Of a stretch of 64,000 nucleotides of DNA, positions 16,642 through 25,576 are shown in pieces. The translations under genes were made by a program, and so were the position numbers. Every line of letters begins with the position of its first letter. Position 1 is the first letter of the stretch. Source of the DNA: Polaromonas sp. (GTDB lineage: Bacteria > Pseudomonadota > Gammaproteobacteria > Burkholderiales > Burkholderiaceae_C); NCBI RefSeq assembly GCF_029945685.1, contig NZ_JAQSDA010000027.1, positions 1-64,000 of the forward strand, given 5' to 3'. The notes under the pieces were generated by a model that had not been told where the DNA came from, did no database searches, and saw only the letters and a list, made by a program, of their open reading frames with translations.

Positions 16642-19600
16642 TTATTGCAGACGCAGCGTCAACGCTGCCTGCACCGGCCCCAGCACACTGGCCCAATCCC
16701 CCGGGGCGGGCTGCCGGAACAGCCGTGCTGACGCGTACCACGGGCTGTCGCTGCGGTCGAGCAACCAGCGCCAGTCGGGGCTGAAGGGCAGCAGGATCCA
16801 GACCTCCTTGCCCAGGGCTCCCGCCAGGTGCGCCACGCTGGTATCGACAGTGATCACCAGGTCCATCAGTGCCACCACTGCGGCGGTGTCGCTGAAATCC
16901 TGGAGGGAGTCGCCCAGTAAGGTCAGCCCGGGCGTGTTGGCCAGCGCCGCCCGGTCGTCCGGACGCAGCTCTTTTTGCAGGCAGTAGCAGTCGGCCTGTC
17001 GGTGACTCTCCATCAATGCCTGGAAGTCTTGCAGCGCCAATGAGCGGTTGTGGTCGTTCTGGTGGCCTGTGCTGCCGCTCCACACCAGGCCGATGCGCTT
17101 GTTGCGGGTCGGACCCAGTCGCTCTTGCCAAGCCTGGCGTTTGTCCGGGTTGCTGTGCAGGTAGGGCTCGCCGCTGATGTTGCCCAGATCGACCTTGAAC
17201 GCCAGCGGCAGGCTCAGCAACGGGCAGTGGTAGTCAAAGTCGGGCAGGCGCTCGCCGCGGCCCAGCAGCAGGCTGACGCCTTCAAGGCCCTGGAGCAGGC
17301 TCTTGAGCGCCGGCTGCACTTCCAGCACCACGCGCGCGCCGAGCGCCGCCACCTCTTTGGCGTAGCGGCAGAACTGCAGGGTGTCGCCCAGGCCCTGCTC
17401 GGCGTGCAGAAGAATCGTCTTGTTCTGAAGTGCTTCTTTGCCCAGCAACAGGGGTTGGGGGAACTTGCGAAGCTGGTCCTTGTTGAGCTCTCGCTTCCAC
17501 CGCCATTCGTAGCTTTGCCAGCCTTGCGCAAAGTCACCCAGCATCAGCCGGCACAGCGCTTCGTTCCAGTGCGCTTCGGCGTTGTCCGGTTCAAGCTGCA
17601 GCGCGCGGGCACAACTCTCCAGCGCCTCGGCATGACGTTTCAGGTCTTGCAGAGCGGTACCCCGGTTGTTCAGCGCCTCGGCATAGGCCGGCCTGATCCT
17701 GAGCGCGCGGTCGTAGCTCTCAAGCGCTTCGCCGTTGCGATTCAAGGCCCGCAACGCATTGCCACGATGGCTGAGCGCTTCTGCAAAGTCGGGCCTGACC
17801 TGGAGGGCACGGTCACAACTCGCCAGCGCTTCCTCCGCTCGCTTCAGATCCAGCAAGGCATTGCCACGGTTGCACAGGGCCTGCGCATCGTCTGGCCGGA
17901 TCTCCAGCACACGATCAAAACTCTCCAGCGCTTGCGCCGGGCGTTTCAAGCTTCCCAGCACACTGCCCCGGTTGCCCAGTGCTTCCAGGTTGCCTGGATC
18001 GATATCCACCGCAAGGTCATAACTGGCCAGTGCCTCCTCAGCCCGTTGGAGTTCCCAAAGCGTGTTGCCACGGTTAACGAGTGCTTCTGCATAGTCCGGC
18101 TGGAGTTGGAGCGCCCGGTCATAGCTGGCCAGCGCTTCTTCAGGGCGCTTCAGGGCTCGCAATACATTGCCATAGTTGTTGAGCGCACCGGCATGTTGGG
18201 GGTGGATTTTCAGGGCCTGCTCAAACAGGACCCGTGCTGCGGCAGGGTTGTTCTTCTGCGCTTCAGTCATTCCCAGCAGCTGCAGCGCATCAAAGTGCGC
18301 CGGCTGCACCTGCAGGATCTGCTTGTACAGCGCTTCGGCCTGATCGAGCTGTCCTTGCTGGTGCAGGCTCACCGCCTGCGCCAATTGGGCGGCCAAGTCC
18401 TGGACCGTCTTCGCCGGCGGCTTTTGAGTGGGCGCAAGCGCGCGGCCGGGTTCGGGTTGGGGTTCGCGCGGCGACGCAGCCAGACGCAGCCTTAACGCCG
18501 CCTGTACCTGGCCCAGCACACTGGCCCAATCCCCCGGGGCGGGCTGCCGGAACAGCCGTGCTGACGCGTACCACGGGCTGTCGCTGCGGTCGAGCAACCA
18601 GCGCCAGTCGGGGCTGAAGGGCAGCAGGATCCAGACCTCCTTGCCCAGGGCTCCCGCCAGGTGCGCCACGCTGGTATCGACAGTGATCACCAGGTCCATC
18701 AGTGCCACCACTGCGGCGGTGTCGCTGAAATCCTGGAGGGAGTCGCCCAGTAAGGTCAGCCCGGGCGTGTTGGCCAGCGCCGCCCGGTCGTCCGGACGCA
18801 GCTCTTTTTGCAGGCAGTAGCAGTCGGCCTGTCGGTGACTCTCCATCAATGCCTGGAAGTCTTGCAGCGCCAATGAGCGGTTGTGGTCGTTCTGGTGGCC
18901 TGTGCTGCCGCTCCACACCAGGCCGATGCGCTTGTTGCGGGTCGGACCCAGTCGCTCTTGCCAAGCCTGGCGTTTGTCCGGGTTGCTGTGCAGGTAGGGC
19001 TCGCCGCTGATGTTGCCCAGATCGACCTTGAACGCCAGCGGCAGGCTCAGCAACGGGCAGTGGTAGTCAAAGTCGGGCAGGCGCTCGCCGCGGCCCAGCA
19101 GCAGGCTGACGCCTTCAAGGCCCTGGAGCAGGCTCTTGAGCGCCGGCTGCACTTCCAGCACCACGCGCGCGCCGAGCGCCGCCACCTCTTTGGCGTAGCG
19201 GCAGAACTGCAGGGTGTCGCCCAGGCCCTGCTCGGCGTGCAGAAGAATCGTCTTGTTCGCCAGCGACTCCTGGCCCAGCCAAAGGGGCTGGCGGAAGTTT
19301 CTGGGCGCCGACGGCGCGGGCTCTTTTTTCCAGCGCCATTCGTACTTTTCCCAGCCCCCTGCAAAGTCGCCCAGCAGCAGCCGGCACAGCGCTTCGTTCA
19401 AATGAACTTCGGCATGGTCGGGCTGGACCTGCAGCGCTCGGCTAAAACTCTCCAGCGCCTCGGCATGACGATTGAGGTCCTGCAGGGCTGCGCCCCGGTT
19501 GTTCAGTGCCTGGGCAAACGCCGGCTTGAGCCTGAGCGCGCGGTCGTAACTGTCCAGCGCTTCGACATGCCGGTTCAAGGCCCGCAAGGCGGCACCGCGG

Positions 19601-20106
19601 TTGCTCAGCGCTTCCGCATGGTCCGGCTTGATCCGCAACGCGTGGTCGTAACTCTCCAGCGCCTGCACCGGACGCCCCAGCGCCCGCAAGGCATTGCCCC
19701 GGTTGCTCAGTGCCTCGGCGTAGTCAGGCCGCACCCGCAAGGCGCGCTCACAGCTGTCCAATGCTTCCTGCGCCCGCTTCAGGCTCAGCAAGGCGGACCC
19801 GCGGTTGCTGAGTACGCTGGCGTCCTCAGGATGGATCTTCAGAGCCAGCTCAAACAGGACGATGGCTTCAGCCGAATGGTTTCGTTGCACGGCCACCGTG
19901 CCCAGCAGTTGCAGCGCATCAAAGTGCCGGGGCTGCACCTGCAGGATTTCCTTGTACAGCACCTCCGCCTGATCGAGCTGTCCCTGCTGGTGCAGGTCCA
20001 GGGCCGTTTGCAGCTTGAGGCCGAGGGCCTGCCCCGCCTCGCCCGCCGGATCCATGGGCGCAAGCGCAGGCCTGGCCTGCGGTAAGGGAGCTCTGCCGTG
20101 TTTCAT
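16642..20106 (-). CDS. Tandem TPR - glycosyltransferase (GT9/heptosyltransferase-like) protein
   Basis: A 1154-aa protein built as TPR-GT-TPR-GT. TPR block 1 (about residues 30-270) has roughly seven 34-residue units with motifs such as YAEALSNRGNALRALGR. Domain GT1 spans about 280-532. TPR block 2 (about 560-880) has about ten units. GT2 spans about 894-1143. Each GT has HAEQGLGDTLQFCRYA, RIGLVWSGS and DLVITVDTSVAHLAGALG, resembling ADP-heptose:LPS heptosyltransferase-like domains often fused to TPRs in betaproteobacteria. The two GT domains are identical because the DNA is perfectly duplicated over 747 bp. No signal peptide is visible, so it is probably cytosolic. Target (protein or glycan) unknown. 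Confidence 0.85.
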   Translation of the reverse strand: MKHGRAPLPQARPALAPMDPAGEAGQALGLKLQTALDLHQQGQLDQAEVLYKEILQVQPRHFDALQLLGTVAVQRNHSAEAIVLFELALKIHPEDASVLSNRGSALLSLKRAQEALDSCERALRVRPDYAEALSNRGNALRALGRPVQALESYDHALRIKPDHAEALSNRGAALRALNRHVEALDSYDRALRLKPAFAQALNNRGAALQDLNRHAEALESFSRALQVQPDHAEVHLNEALCRLLLGDFAGGWEKYEWRWKKEPAPSAPRNFRQPLWLGQESLANKTILLHAEQGLGDTLQFCRYAKEVAALGARVVLEVQPALKSLLQGLEGVSLLLGRGERLPDFDYHCPLLSLPLAFKVDLGNISGEPYLHSNPDKRQAWQERLGPTRNKRIGLVWSGSTGHQNDHNRSLALQDFQALMESHRQADCYCLQKELRPDDRAALANTPGLTLLGDSLQDFSDTAAVVALMDLVITVDTSVAHLAGALGKEVWILLPFSPDWRWLLDRSDSPWYASARLFRQPAPGDWASVLGQVQAALRLRLAASPREPQPEPGRALAPTQKPPAKTVQDLAAQLAQAVSLHQQGQLDQAEALYKQILQVQPAHFDALQLLGMTEAQKNNPAAARVLFEQALKIHPQHAGALNNYGNVLRALKRPEEALASYDRALQLQPDYAEALVNRGNTLWELQRAEEALASYDLAVDIDPGNLEALGNRGSVLGSLKRPAQALESFDRVLEIRPDDAQALCNRGNALLDLKRAEEALASCDRALQVRPDFAEALSHRGNALRALNRNGEALESYDRALRIRPAYAEALNNRGTALQDLKRHAEALESCARALQLEPDNAEAHWNEALCRLMLGDFAQGWQSYEWRWKRELNKDQLRKFPQPLLLGKEALQNKTILLHAEQGLGDTLQFCRYAKEVAALGARVVLEVQPALKSLLQGLEGVSLLLGRGERLPDFDYHCPLLSLPLAFKVDLGNISGEPYLHSNPDKRQAWQERLGPTRNKRIGLVWSGSTGHQNDHNRSLALQDFQALMESHRQADCYCLQKELRPDDRAALANTPGLTLLGDSLQDFSDTAAVVALMDLVITVDTSVAHLAGALGKEVWILLPFSPDWRWLLDRSDSPWYASARLFRQPAPGDWASVLGPVQAALTLRLQ
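16679..17425. repeat. 747-bp perfect direct repeat, copy A (GT2 domain)
   Basis: Every base appears identical to 18512-19258 (offset 1833), ending abruptly at both sides: CCCAGCACACTGG on the left and CTTGTTC on the right. It encodes the second glycosyltransferase domain. Confidence 0.95.
18512..19258. repeat. 747-bp perfect direct repeat, copy B (GT1 domain)
   Basis: Partner of 16679-17425. Flanking TPR-coding DNA is related but clearly diverged, so identity stops at sharp borders. This suggests recent gene conversion rather than simple ancient duplication. Confidence 0.95.
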
Positions 20107-20197
20107 TCACCCGGATTTTAGGTCCGGCCCGATCTGCGCGCGCCGGCCCCGTGCGAGACACCCGGCACCAACACCTGATTGGACGCTCCGGAGGGAC

Positions 20198-20980
20198 TTA
20201 ACGCCGGGTGATCACCACGGAGCCACCAGCGCCGCCGGCGTCGTTGTTCTGGCCGCGCAGGACATTGGAACTGCCGATGGTCACAGTGAACGCGTCGGGG
20301 TCGTAGTTGCCCGACCCTTGCAGGTAGACAGGATTGCCGCCCTTGATCGTGACGGTGTTTCCGCGAACTGTGATCAGCGTGTTCTGCTGAACTTTCTTGG
20401 ACTGGCCCTGGTTGTTGGTGTAAGCCAGAACCATCACGCCTCGGTAGACCCCGTTGCCGGATGTCTCATTGACTCGCAAGGTTCCTCTGTAGGGGAACCC
20501 GGCCGATCCGGCATAGTCCACCTCCCAGTCACCCTGCATCTGGAATTCCGCGCTGGCGGTGTTGTTGTTCCTGGACCCGGCATCCTGGTCGGAAGAGGCC
20601 TTCGTGGCGTCACAGCCCCATGAACGGACCTTGCAGCTCGAGCCGCCCTTGGCCCGGCATTCCGACAAGGCGCGCTGCTGGACGATGGAGCTTGTCGCAC
20701 CGGTTCCCCAACCGTAGGCATTGGAGCCCTTGGCCTGATCGGCCGCGTAGGCGCCGCATTCAGCGCGAAAGCGCAGCACCACGGCGCAGTCTGAACCACA
20801 CTCCCGCATCGCACGCTGCTCGGCCTGCTCGGTCGTCGGGTGGTTGAAGGAAAAGCCGTATTTTTCACCCTGCAGGCTGTCAATGGCCAGCGCCCCCGCG
20901 GCGATGGCCTGCCCCCCGACAAACGAAAGCAGCAAGGCAAAAACGAGTCTGGCTGCGACAGCCTTCATTCCAGAAATCAT
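20198..20980 (-). CDS. Secreted DUF4189 domain protein
   Basis: 260 aa with an N-terminal signal peptide (hydrophobic ARLVFALLLSFVGGQAIAAGA, cleavage near residue 28). Residues about 30-125 match the DUF4189 pattern: GFSFNHPTTEQAEQRAMREC, paired cysteines (CGSDC, CRAKGGSSC) and AYGWGTG. The C-terminal half (about 150-260) is a beta-rich region with no recognised family, containing GDWEVDYAG...GTLRVNETSGNGVYRG. It is probably periplasmic or secreted and disulfide-bonded; function unknown. AGGGA precedes the ATG. The gene stands alone, divergent from proQ. Confidence 0.8.
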   Translation of the reverse strand: MISGMKAVAARLVFALLLSFVGGQAIAAGALAIDSLQGEKYGFSFNHPTTEQAEQRAMRECGSDCAVVLRFRAECGAYAADQAKGSNAYGWGTGATSSIVQQRALSECRAKGGSSCKVRSWGCDATKASSDQDAGSRNNNTASAEFQMQGDWEVDYAGSAGFPYRGTLRVNETSGNGVYRGVMVLAYTNNQGQSKKVQQNTLITVRGNTVTIKGGNPVYLQGSGNYDPDAFTVTIGSSNVLRGQNNDAGGAGGSVVITRR

Positions 20981-21196
20981 GGTGGTTCCCTGTCAGAAAT
21001 AGGTTGGACACAACGCGCAAGAAGATCCGGGATGCGCGGCACGCTTGGCATGAGGAAAGCCCTTCCTCCATGGCAGTCAAATTATGAATGCCCGAAGTTG
21101 CCACAAACCGGTAACCGACAGCATTTCAGATCCCATGAACATGGGGTTTACACTGCGGCCGGCCCATTTGGTTGACAATCACGGGTTGCCCCAAAG

Positions 21197-21901
21197 ATGA
21201 CCCCCATGACCATGACCCCTTCAGAAACAAGTGCAGTCCCCGTCGAATCCGCTCCGGCGGACGAAATCACGCCGACCTGCCAGCCCTCCGGCGCGCCGGC
21301 GGGCGAGCCCGCCACCGCAGCAGGTCGGTCGCGTTCGGCGCAAGCGGTGCTCGAAAAACTGTTCGAGCTTTACCCGCACCTCTTCGGCGCCCATTTCCTG
21401 CCGCTCAAGCTCGGTATTTTTCAGGAGCTGCTGGCCGCGCACCCCGACCACTTCCAGCGCGACAGCCTGAAGGCGGCGCTGGGCATCCATACACGCTCCA
21501 CCCGTTACCTGCAATGCGTCACCGCTGGCAACAAACGCCACGACCTGCAGGGAAATGCGGGTGACGACGTGGCGCCCGAACATGTCTACCTGTCACTGCT
21601 TGAACTGTTCCGCCGCCGCCAGGCCCGCGCCCGCGAGGACCTGCGGCCCAAGTTCCGTGCGCAGTTGATGGCAGCTTTCGAGGCCAGTGGCCTGACTCGC
21701 CAGGACTACCAGGCCCGGGTCCAGACCAATGACCTGGAAGCCACTGCCCTGCTCGAGGAAGCCTTTGCCGAGCGCGACCAGAAGCTGGCCAAACGCGAAG
21801 CACTGCGTCGCACCTTTGAAAACAGTGGCAAGACCGCCGAGGAATTTGCCGACATGTACGGCCTCGACAAGCGCGAGCTCTTCGCGGCCATCGAGGCCTG
21901 A
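21197..21901 (+). CDS. ProQ/FinO-family RNA chaperone
   Basis: 234 aa. A low-complexity N-terminal stretch (1-45) is followed by the FinO/ProQ RNA-binding domain (about 50-140): LEKLFELYPHLFGAHFLPLKLGIFQELLA, then LKAALGIHTRSTRYL and a basic helix. A second helical region (about 150-234) ends ADMYGLDKRELFAAIEA. Proteins of this family bind structured RNA 3' ends and mediate sRNA regulation. Three in-frame ATGs (21197, 21206, 21212) make the start uncertain. It is followed after 2 nt by a small gene. Confidence 0.88.
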   Translation: MTPMTMTPSETSAVPVESAPADEITPTCQPSGAPAGEPATAAGRSRSAQAVLEKLFELYPHLFGAHFLPLKLGIFQELLAAHPDHFQRDSLKAALGIHTRSTRYLQCVTAGNKRHDLQGNAGDDVAPEHVYLSLLELFRRRQARAREDLRPKFRAQLMAAFEASGLTRQDYQARVQTNDLEATALLEEAFAERDQKLAKREALRRTFENSGKTAEEFADMYGLDKRELFAAIEA

Positions 21902-21903
21902 CC

Positions 21904-22191
21904 ATGGCCGACGGCCGGGCACGTCCGGACATTCCCGGACAAGCGAAGGTGAAGGCCTTGCCAGCCTTGACGCTCAGCAGGGTCAATGACGGCGTTTACT
22001 GCGTGCTGGCCGGTCCGGACCTCCATGTGGGCAACCTCAAGCTGATTGGCGGACAATGGAAGTTCAAGGCCATCGGTTACGGCGCCCAGGGTGAAGTTTT
22101 TCCGGGCGGCGGCCCCCTGACCGACCGGCACAACACCGCCTTCGCAGCGCCCGACGAGGCCGTGATCACCGCCGTTCTGGCCCCGCCCTGA
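21904..22191 (+). CDS. Small hypothetical protein coupled to proQ
   Basis: 95 aa. The start ATG follows the proQ stop by 2 nt, which indicates translational coupling. The body looks folded and beta-rich (TLSRVNDGVYCVLAGPDLHV, LIGGQWKFKAIGYG), with no signal peptide or TM segment. I do not recognise the family. Coupling to a ProQ-like RNA chaperone hints at a related role, but that is inference. Confidence 0.65.
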   Translation: MADGRARPDIPGQAKVKALPALTLSRVNDGVYCVLAGPDLHVGNLKLIGGQWKFKAIGYGAQGEVFPGGGPLTDRHNTAFAAPDEAVITAVLAPP

Positions 22192-22254
22192 ATTCATGTC
22201 CAATAGGGGAATGGACCGCCCCTCCGACATAAGCCAGCAGGCCTTGCAGCAGCC

Positions 22255-23985
22255 ATGAGCACAGAAGCAGCACCGGGCTTCAATGTCCGCCTGTGGCGAC
22301 GCTTTGTGGCGATCGCCCGGCCCTACTGGCTCTCGGATGAACGCTGGCGTTCCCGGGGTCTGCTGGCTCTGCTGATTCTGCTGCTGCTGGCGCAGACGGC
22401 CGTCAGCGTGCTGTTCAACCACGAGACCGGCGAGTTCACCTCCGCCCTGGCCGCGGGGGACACCGAACGCTTCTGGGCCTCGATCTGGCGCTACACGGCC
22501 ATCCTCGTCGCGGCGGTTCCGCTCTACGGCCTGTACTACTTCGTGCGCGACACCCTGAGCCTGCGCTGGCGCCGGTGGCTGACGCACCGCTTCCTGGCGC
22601 GCTATTTTCATCAGCGCGCCTACTACCGGCTCAACGCCGTCGCCGGCATCGACAACCCCGACCAGCGTATTGCCGAGGACATCAACACCTTCACCCAGCA
22701 GTCGCTGTACTTCTCGATGATCGTGCTGGGCGCCTTCATCCAGCTGATCGCCTTTTCCGGTGTGTTGTGGTCCATTTCCCAGGGGCTGGTTTACTTCCTG
22801 ATCGGCTATGCCGTGTTCAGCACCTGGTTCACCGGCTCGGTGTTCGGCAAGCGGCTGATCGGCCTGAATTTCCGCCAGCTGCAGCGCGAGGCAGACTTCC
22901 GTTTCAGTCTGGTGCGGGTGCGCGAACATGCGGAGCCGATCGCCTTCTACGACGGGGAAGCGCGCGAGATCTCGGCGCTGCAGCGCATCTTCCAGGCGGC
23001 TTATGCCAACTTCCAGCAGGTGATTCGCTGGCAGTTCAAGCTCAACCTCTTCCAGTTCGCCCACAGCTTTCTGACGGTGGTGCTGCCCACCGTGATCATT
23101 GCCGGCGATGTGCTCTCCGGAAAACTGGAGGTCGGGCGCGCGATCCAGGCCGCCGGCGCCTTCGCCGCGATCCTGAGCGCACTCACGGTGATCGTCGAAC
23201 ACTTCGAGGGCCTGAGCCGCTTTTCCGCCGGGGTGGACCGGCTGCATGCCTTCTCGCAGGCGCTGGATGCCCAGGCCAACCAGCCCGACGGGCCCAATGA
23301 TGACGCCTCGCAGCAGATCCGCACCACACCTGGCTTTGAGCTGGCCCTGGACCGCCTGACGGTGCTCACGCCGAACCGGGAGCACCTGCTGGTTCAGGGG
23401 CTCACGCTGGCTGTTCCCCCGGGTGAAGGGCTGCTGATCGTCGGCGCTAGCGGCGCAGGCAAAAGCTCGCTGCTGCGGGTGATGGCCGGCTTGTGGAACA
23501 CGGGCTCGGGCGAGGTGGTGCGCCCGGCCGGGCCGGACATGTTGTTCCTGCCCCAGCAGCCCTACCTGCCGCTGGGCGATCTGCGCTGCCAGCTGACCTA
23601 CCCGCAGACCGATCGCGAAGTCTCGGACGAAGAGCTGCTGTCATGGCTGAACCGGGTGAACCTGCCGACGCTGGCAGAACGTTTCGGCGGGCTGGAGGCC
23701 GAGCTGGACTGGGCCAAGGTGCTTTCCGTTGGCGAGCAACAGCGGCTGGCCTTCGCCCGCGCCCTGCTCGCCAAGCCGCGCTACTTGCTGCTCGACGAGG
23801 CCACCAGCGCGCTGGACGCGAGCAACGAGGAGCGCCTGTACGGCCAGCTCGCCGGCCTGGCCATCACCCCCATCAGCGTCAGCCACCGCCAGGCGCTGCT
23901 CAAGCACCACCATCAGGTGCTGGAGCTGCCCGGTGACGGCAGCTGGACGCTGCATGCGGCAGCCACCTACCACTGGGCCCCATAA
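22255..23985 (+). CDS. ABC transporter, permease/ATPase fusion of the YddA/SbmA type
   Basis: 576 aa. The N-terminal ABC-transporter membrane domain (about residues 1-300) has about six TM segments and the signatures GIDNPDQRIAEDINTF and FREQ-like REHAEPIAFYDGE, typical of ABC_membrane_2 (SbmA/BacA, YddA, and peroxisomal ABCD-like proteins). The C-terminal ATPase has Walker A GASGAGKSS, signature LSVGEQQRLAFARAL and Walker B YLLLDEATSALD. It is likely an inner-membrane homodimer. Family members move vitamin B12, peptides or long-chain acyl compounds; the substrate here cannot be told. Confidence 0.9.
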   Translation: MSTEAAPGFNVRLWRRFVAIARPYWLSDERWRSRGLLALLILLLLAQTAVSVLFNHETGEFTSALAAGDTERFWASIWRYTAILVAAVPLYGLYYFVRDTLSLRWRRWLTHRFLARYFHQRAYYRLNAVAGIDNPDQRIAEDINTFTQQSLYFSMIVLGAFIQLIAFSGVLWSISQGLVYFLIGYAVFSTWFTGSVFGKRLIGLNFRQLQREADFRFSLVRVREHAEPIAFYDGEAREISALQRIFQAAYANFQQVIRWQFKLNLFQFAHSFLTVVLPTVIIAGDVLSGKLEVGRAIQAAGAFAAILSALTVIVEHFEGLSRFSAGVDRLHAFSQALDAQANQPDGPNDDASQQIRTTPGFELALDRLTVLTPNREHLLVQGLTLAVPPGEGLLIVGASGAGKSSLLRVMAGLWNTGSGEVVRPAGPDMLFLPQQPYLPLGDLRCQLTYPQTDREVSDEELLSWLNRVNLPTLAERFGGLEAELDWAKVLSVGEQQRLAFARALLAKPRYLLLDEATSALDASNEERLYGQLAGLAITPISVSHRQALLKHHHQVLELPGDGSWTLHAAATYHWAP

Positions 23986-24017
23986 GATGGCGGCCCTTGA
24001 TTGATCAGGAGAACAAT

Positions 24018-24449
24018 GTGCCGTTGGTCTGGACCCACCACATCGACAAGGTCGACTGGAACGAACTCTCCGCCCTTTACCTCGCGGCGCCGCTGGGGAA
24101 CAAGAAGCCGGCCGACCTGAAAACTGTCTTCACGAACAGCATGTTCCGGTGCTTCGTCTATGGGGACGGCAAACTGGTGGGCGTTGGCCGGGCGCTCGCC
24201 GATGGCGTGGACTGTGCCTACATCTGCGACGTTGCGGTGATGCCCAGCCACCAGGGAACCGGCCTGGGCCAGCAGATCGTCGGCAAACTCGTGGACCTGT
24301 CCCGTGGCCACCGGAAAATCATTCTCTACGCGGTTCCCGGCAAAGAAGGCTTCTACCGAAAACTGGGTTTCAGGCGCATGCGCACGGCCATGGCGATTTT
24401 TGAAAACCAGGCCTTGGCCATGGAGCGCGGCTATCTCGATGAAAAGTGA
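24018..24449 (+). CDS. GNAT-family N-acetyltransferase
   Basis: 143 aa from the GTG at 24018, which is preceded by AGGAG with 6-nt spacing. A TTG at 23997 in frame is upstream of that site and less likely. The acetyl-CoA-binding motif appears as ICDVAVMPSHQGTGLGQQIV (V/I-x-x-x-x-Q/R-G-x-G/A). The C-terminal beta-strand ILYAVPGKEGFYRKLGF is characteristic. Substrate unknown. It starts 32 bp after the ABC transporter stop on the same strand. Confidence 0.88.
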   Translation: MPLVWTHHIDKVDWNELSALYLAAPLGNKKPADLKTVFTNSMFRCFVYGDGKLVGVGRALADGVDCAYICDVAVMPSHQGTGLGQQIVGKLVDLSRGHRKIILYAVPGKEGFYRKLGFRRMRTAMAIFENQALAMERGYLDEK

Positions 24450-24483
24450 TCCGAGCCAGCTCGTTGGCGCCGGGATGATGCAT

Positions 24484-24541
24484 AAAATCGGCCTCCAGCC
24501 CTTTGCCCACGAGCGCTGCCAGCTATTAAATCAATAGCAAA
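24484..24541. repeat. R1 repeat between convergent GNAT and hydrolase genes
   Basis: Minus orientation. The reverse complement reads TTTGCTATTGATTTAATAGC followed by TGGCAGCGCTC and AAAGGGCTGGAGGCCGATTT, close to the R1 consensus along its whole length. Its end abuts the TGA of the hydrolase gene (24544-24542). Confidence 0.88.
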
Positions 24542-25408
24542 TCAGCCCGCCGCGTCGATGAATGCCGCCACCCGATCCAGCTGATCGGGCACGTTGAGCG
24601 CCGGCGCATGGCCGCAGCCGGCCACTTCCACCACCTGCAGCCGGCCTGCGGCGCCCGGGCCGCGGGTCTGCATCTCGGTGGTGGTCTCGCGCAGCACGAG
24701 GTCGGACTCGGCGCCGCGCAGGCACAACACGGGAATCTCGAGCGCGTCGTAATGCTCCCAGATCAGGTAGTCGTCCGGGTGGTGGGTGAACTGCTGCACC
24801 ATGGCCGGGTCGTAGTGGGGTGTCAGGCGGCCGTCGGGCAGGCGGCGCGCCGAGGTTTCCGCCATGCGGCGCCACTGGGCGTCGCTCAGCCAGCCATAAG
24901 GCTTGTAGACCTGCCGGAAGAAGGCCTCGAGCGCCAGCATGGTGTCAAAGGCGGGCGGGTTGCCTGCATAGGATCTGATCCGCGCGACCGCCGGGTCGGC
25001 AATCTGCGGCGCCGTGTCGTTGAGCACCAGACTCTGGATGCGGCCTTTCATGGCCGGTTCGAACAGGCCGGAGGCGCAGACCGTGCCGATGGCGCCGCCC
25101 ATGGACGTGCCGACCCAATGCGCCCTGTCGATGTGCAGTTGCTCAAAGAGGTCTGTCGCAATACGCGCGTAGAACGCCAGCTGGTATTCCGCTTTCGGTT
25201 CGGGGCTCCACTGGCTCAGGCCGCGTCCGATGGTGTCGGGGCAGATCACGCGGTAGCGGCCGCTGAGGTGCGCCGCCAGTTCGTCCATGTCGCGTCCGGT
25301 ACGGGCCAGCCCGTGCCAGGCAATGACGGTGGCACTGTGCTGGCGGCCCCATTCGGTGTAATGGATCTCGCGCCCGGCGCAGGTCAAATACTCAGACGTG
25401 AATTGCAT
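24542..25408 (-). CDS. Alpha/beta hydrolase
   Basis: 288 aa from the ATG at 25408 (MQFTSEYLTCAGREIHYTEW). A longer frame to 25468 has no conserved residues. The nucleophile elbow is GTSMGG (Ser about 115). The oxyanion HG motif is AWHGLARTGRDMDEL, and the catalytic His is in VAGCGHAPALN near the C-terminus with an acid in ESDLV. Substrate unknown. The stop is at the border of an R1 repeat. Confidence 0.85.
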   Translation of the reverse strand: MQFTSEYLTCAGREIHYTEWGRQHSATVIAWHGLARTGRDMDELAAHLSGRYRVICPDTIGRGLSQWSPEPKAEYQLAFYARIATDLFEQLHIDRAHWVGTSMGGAIGTVCASGLFEPAMKGRIQSLVLNDTAPQIADPAVARIRSYAGNPPAFDTMLALEAFFRQVYKPYGWLSDAQWRRMAETSARRLPDGRLTPHYDPAMVQQFTHHPDDYLIWEHYDALEIPVLCLRGAESDLVLRETTTEMQTRGPGAAGRLQVVEVAGCGHAPALNVPDQLDRVAAFIDAAG

Positions 25409-25476
25409 GAAGCGGACTCTCTCGTTGATGGATCTTGTCCAGATACACGACAGTGAATCGGACCGCACTCACCCTG

Positions 25477-25500
25477 GCCCCCTGGGAAGGGGGCCGGCGG
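25477..25500. terminator. GC-rich hairpin downstream of the ABC binding-protein gene
   Basis: GGCCCCCTGGGAAGGGGGCC forms a 7-8 bp stem with a tiny loop, lying 80-100 bp after the stop of the upstream (minus-strand) operon. There is no U-tract, so a role as terminator or processing stop is only possible. Confidence 0.35.
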
Positions 25501-25576
25501 GGGCTTGGGCGTTCTGACTGTCATGAATCTGGAAACGCTCAGTAATCTTTTCTTCTCCAGGCCCGCGCCGCAGCGG

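Noticed and set aside
16642-20106. Tandem repeats as a CRISPR-like array
   Set aside because: They are 102-bp TPR codon repeats in one long gene, plus a coding duplication; no spacers.
21172-21177. TTGACA as a -35 for proQ
   Set aside because: The matching -10 would fall on the start codon, leaving no leader.
21706-23385. 559-codon minus-strand frame over the ABC transporter
   Set aside because: Shadow of a clear ABC transporter; the translation is low-complexity.
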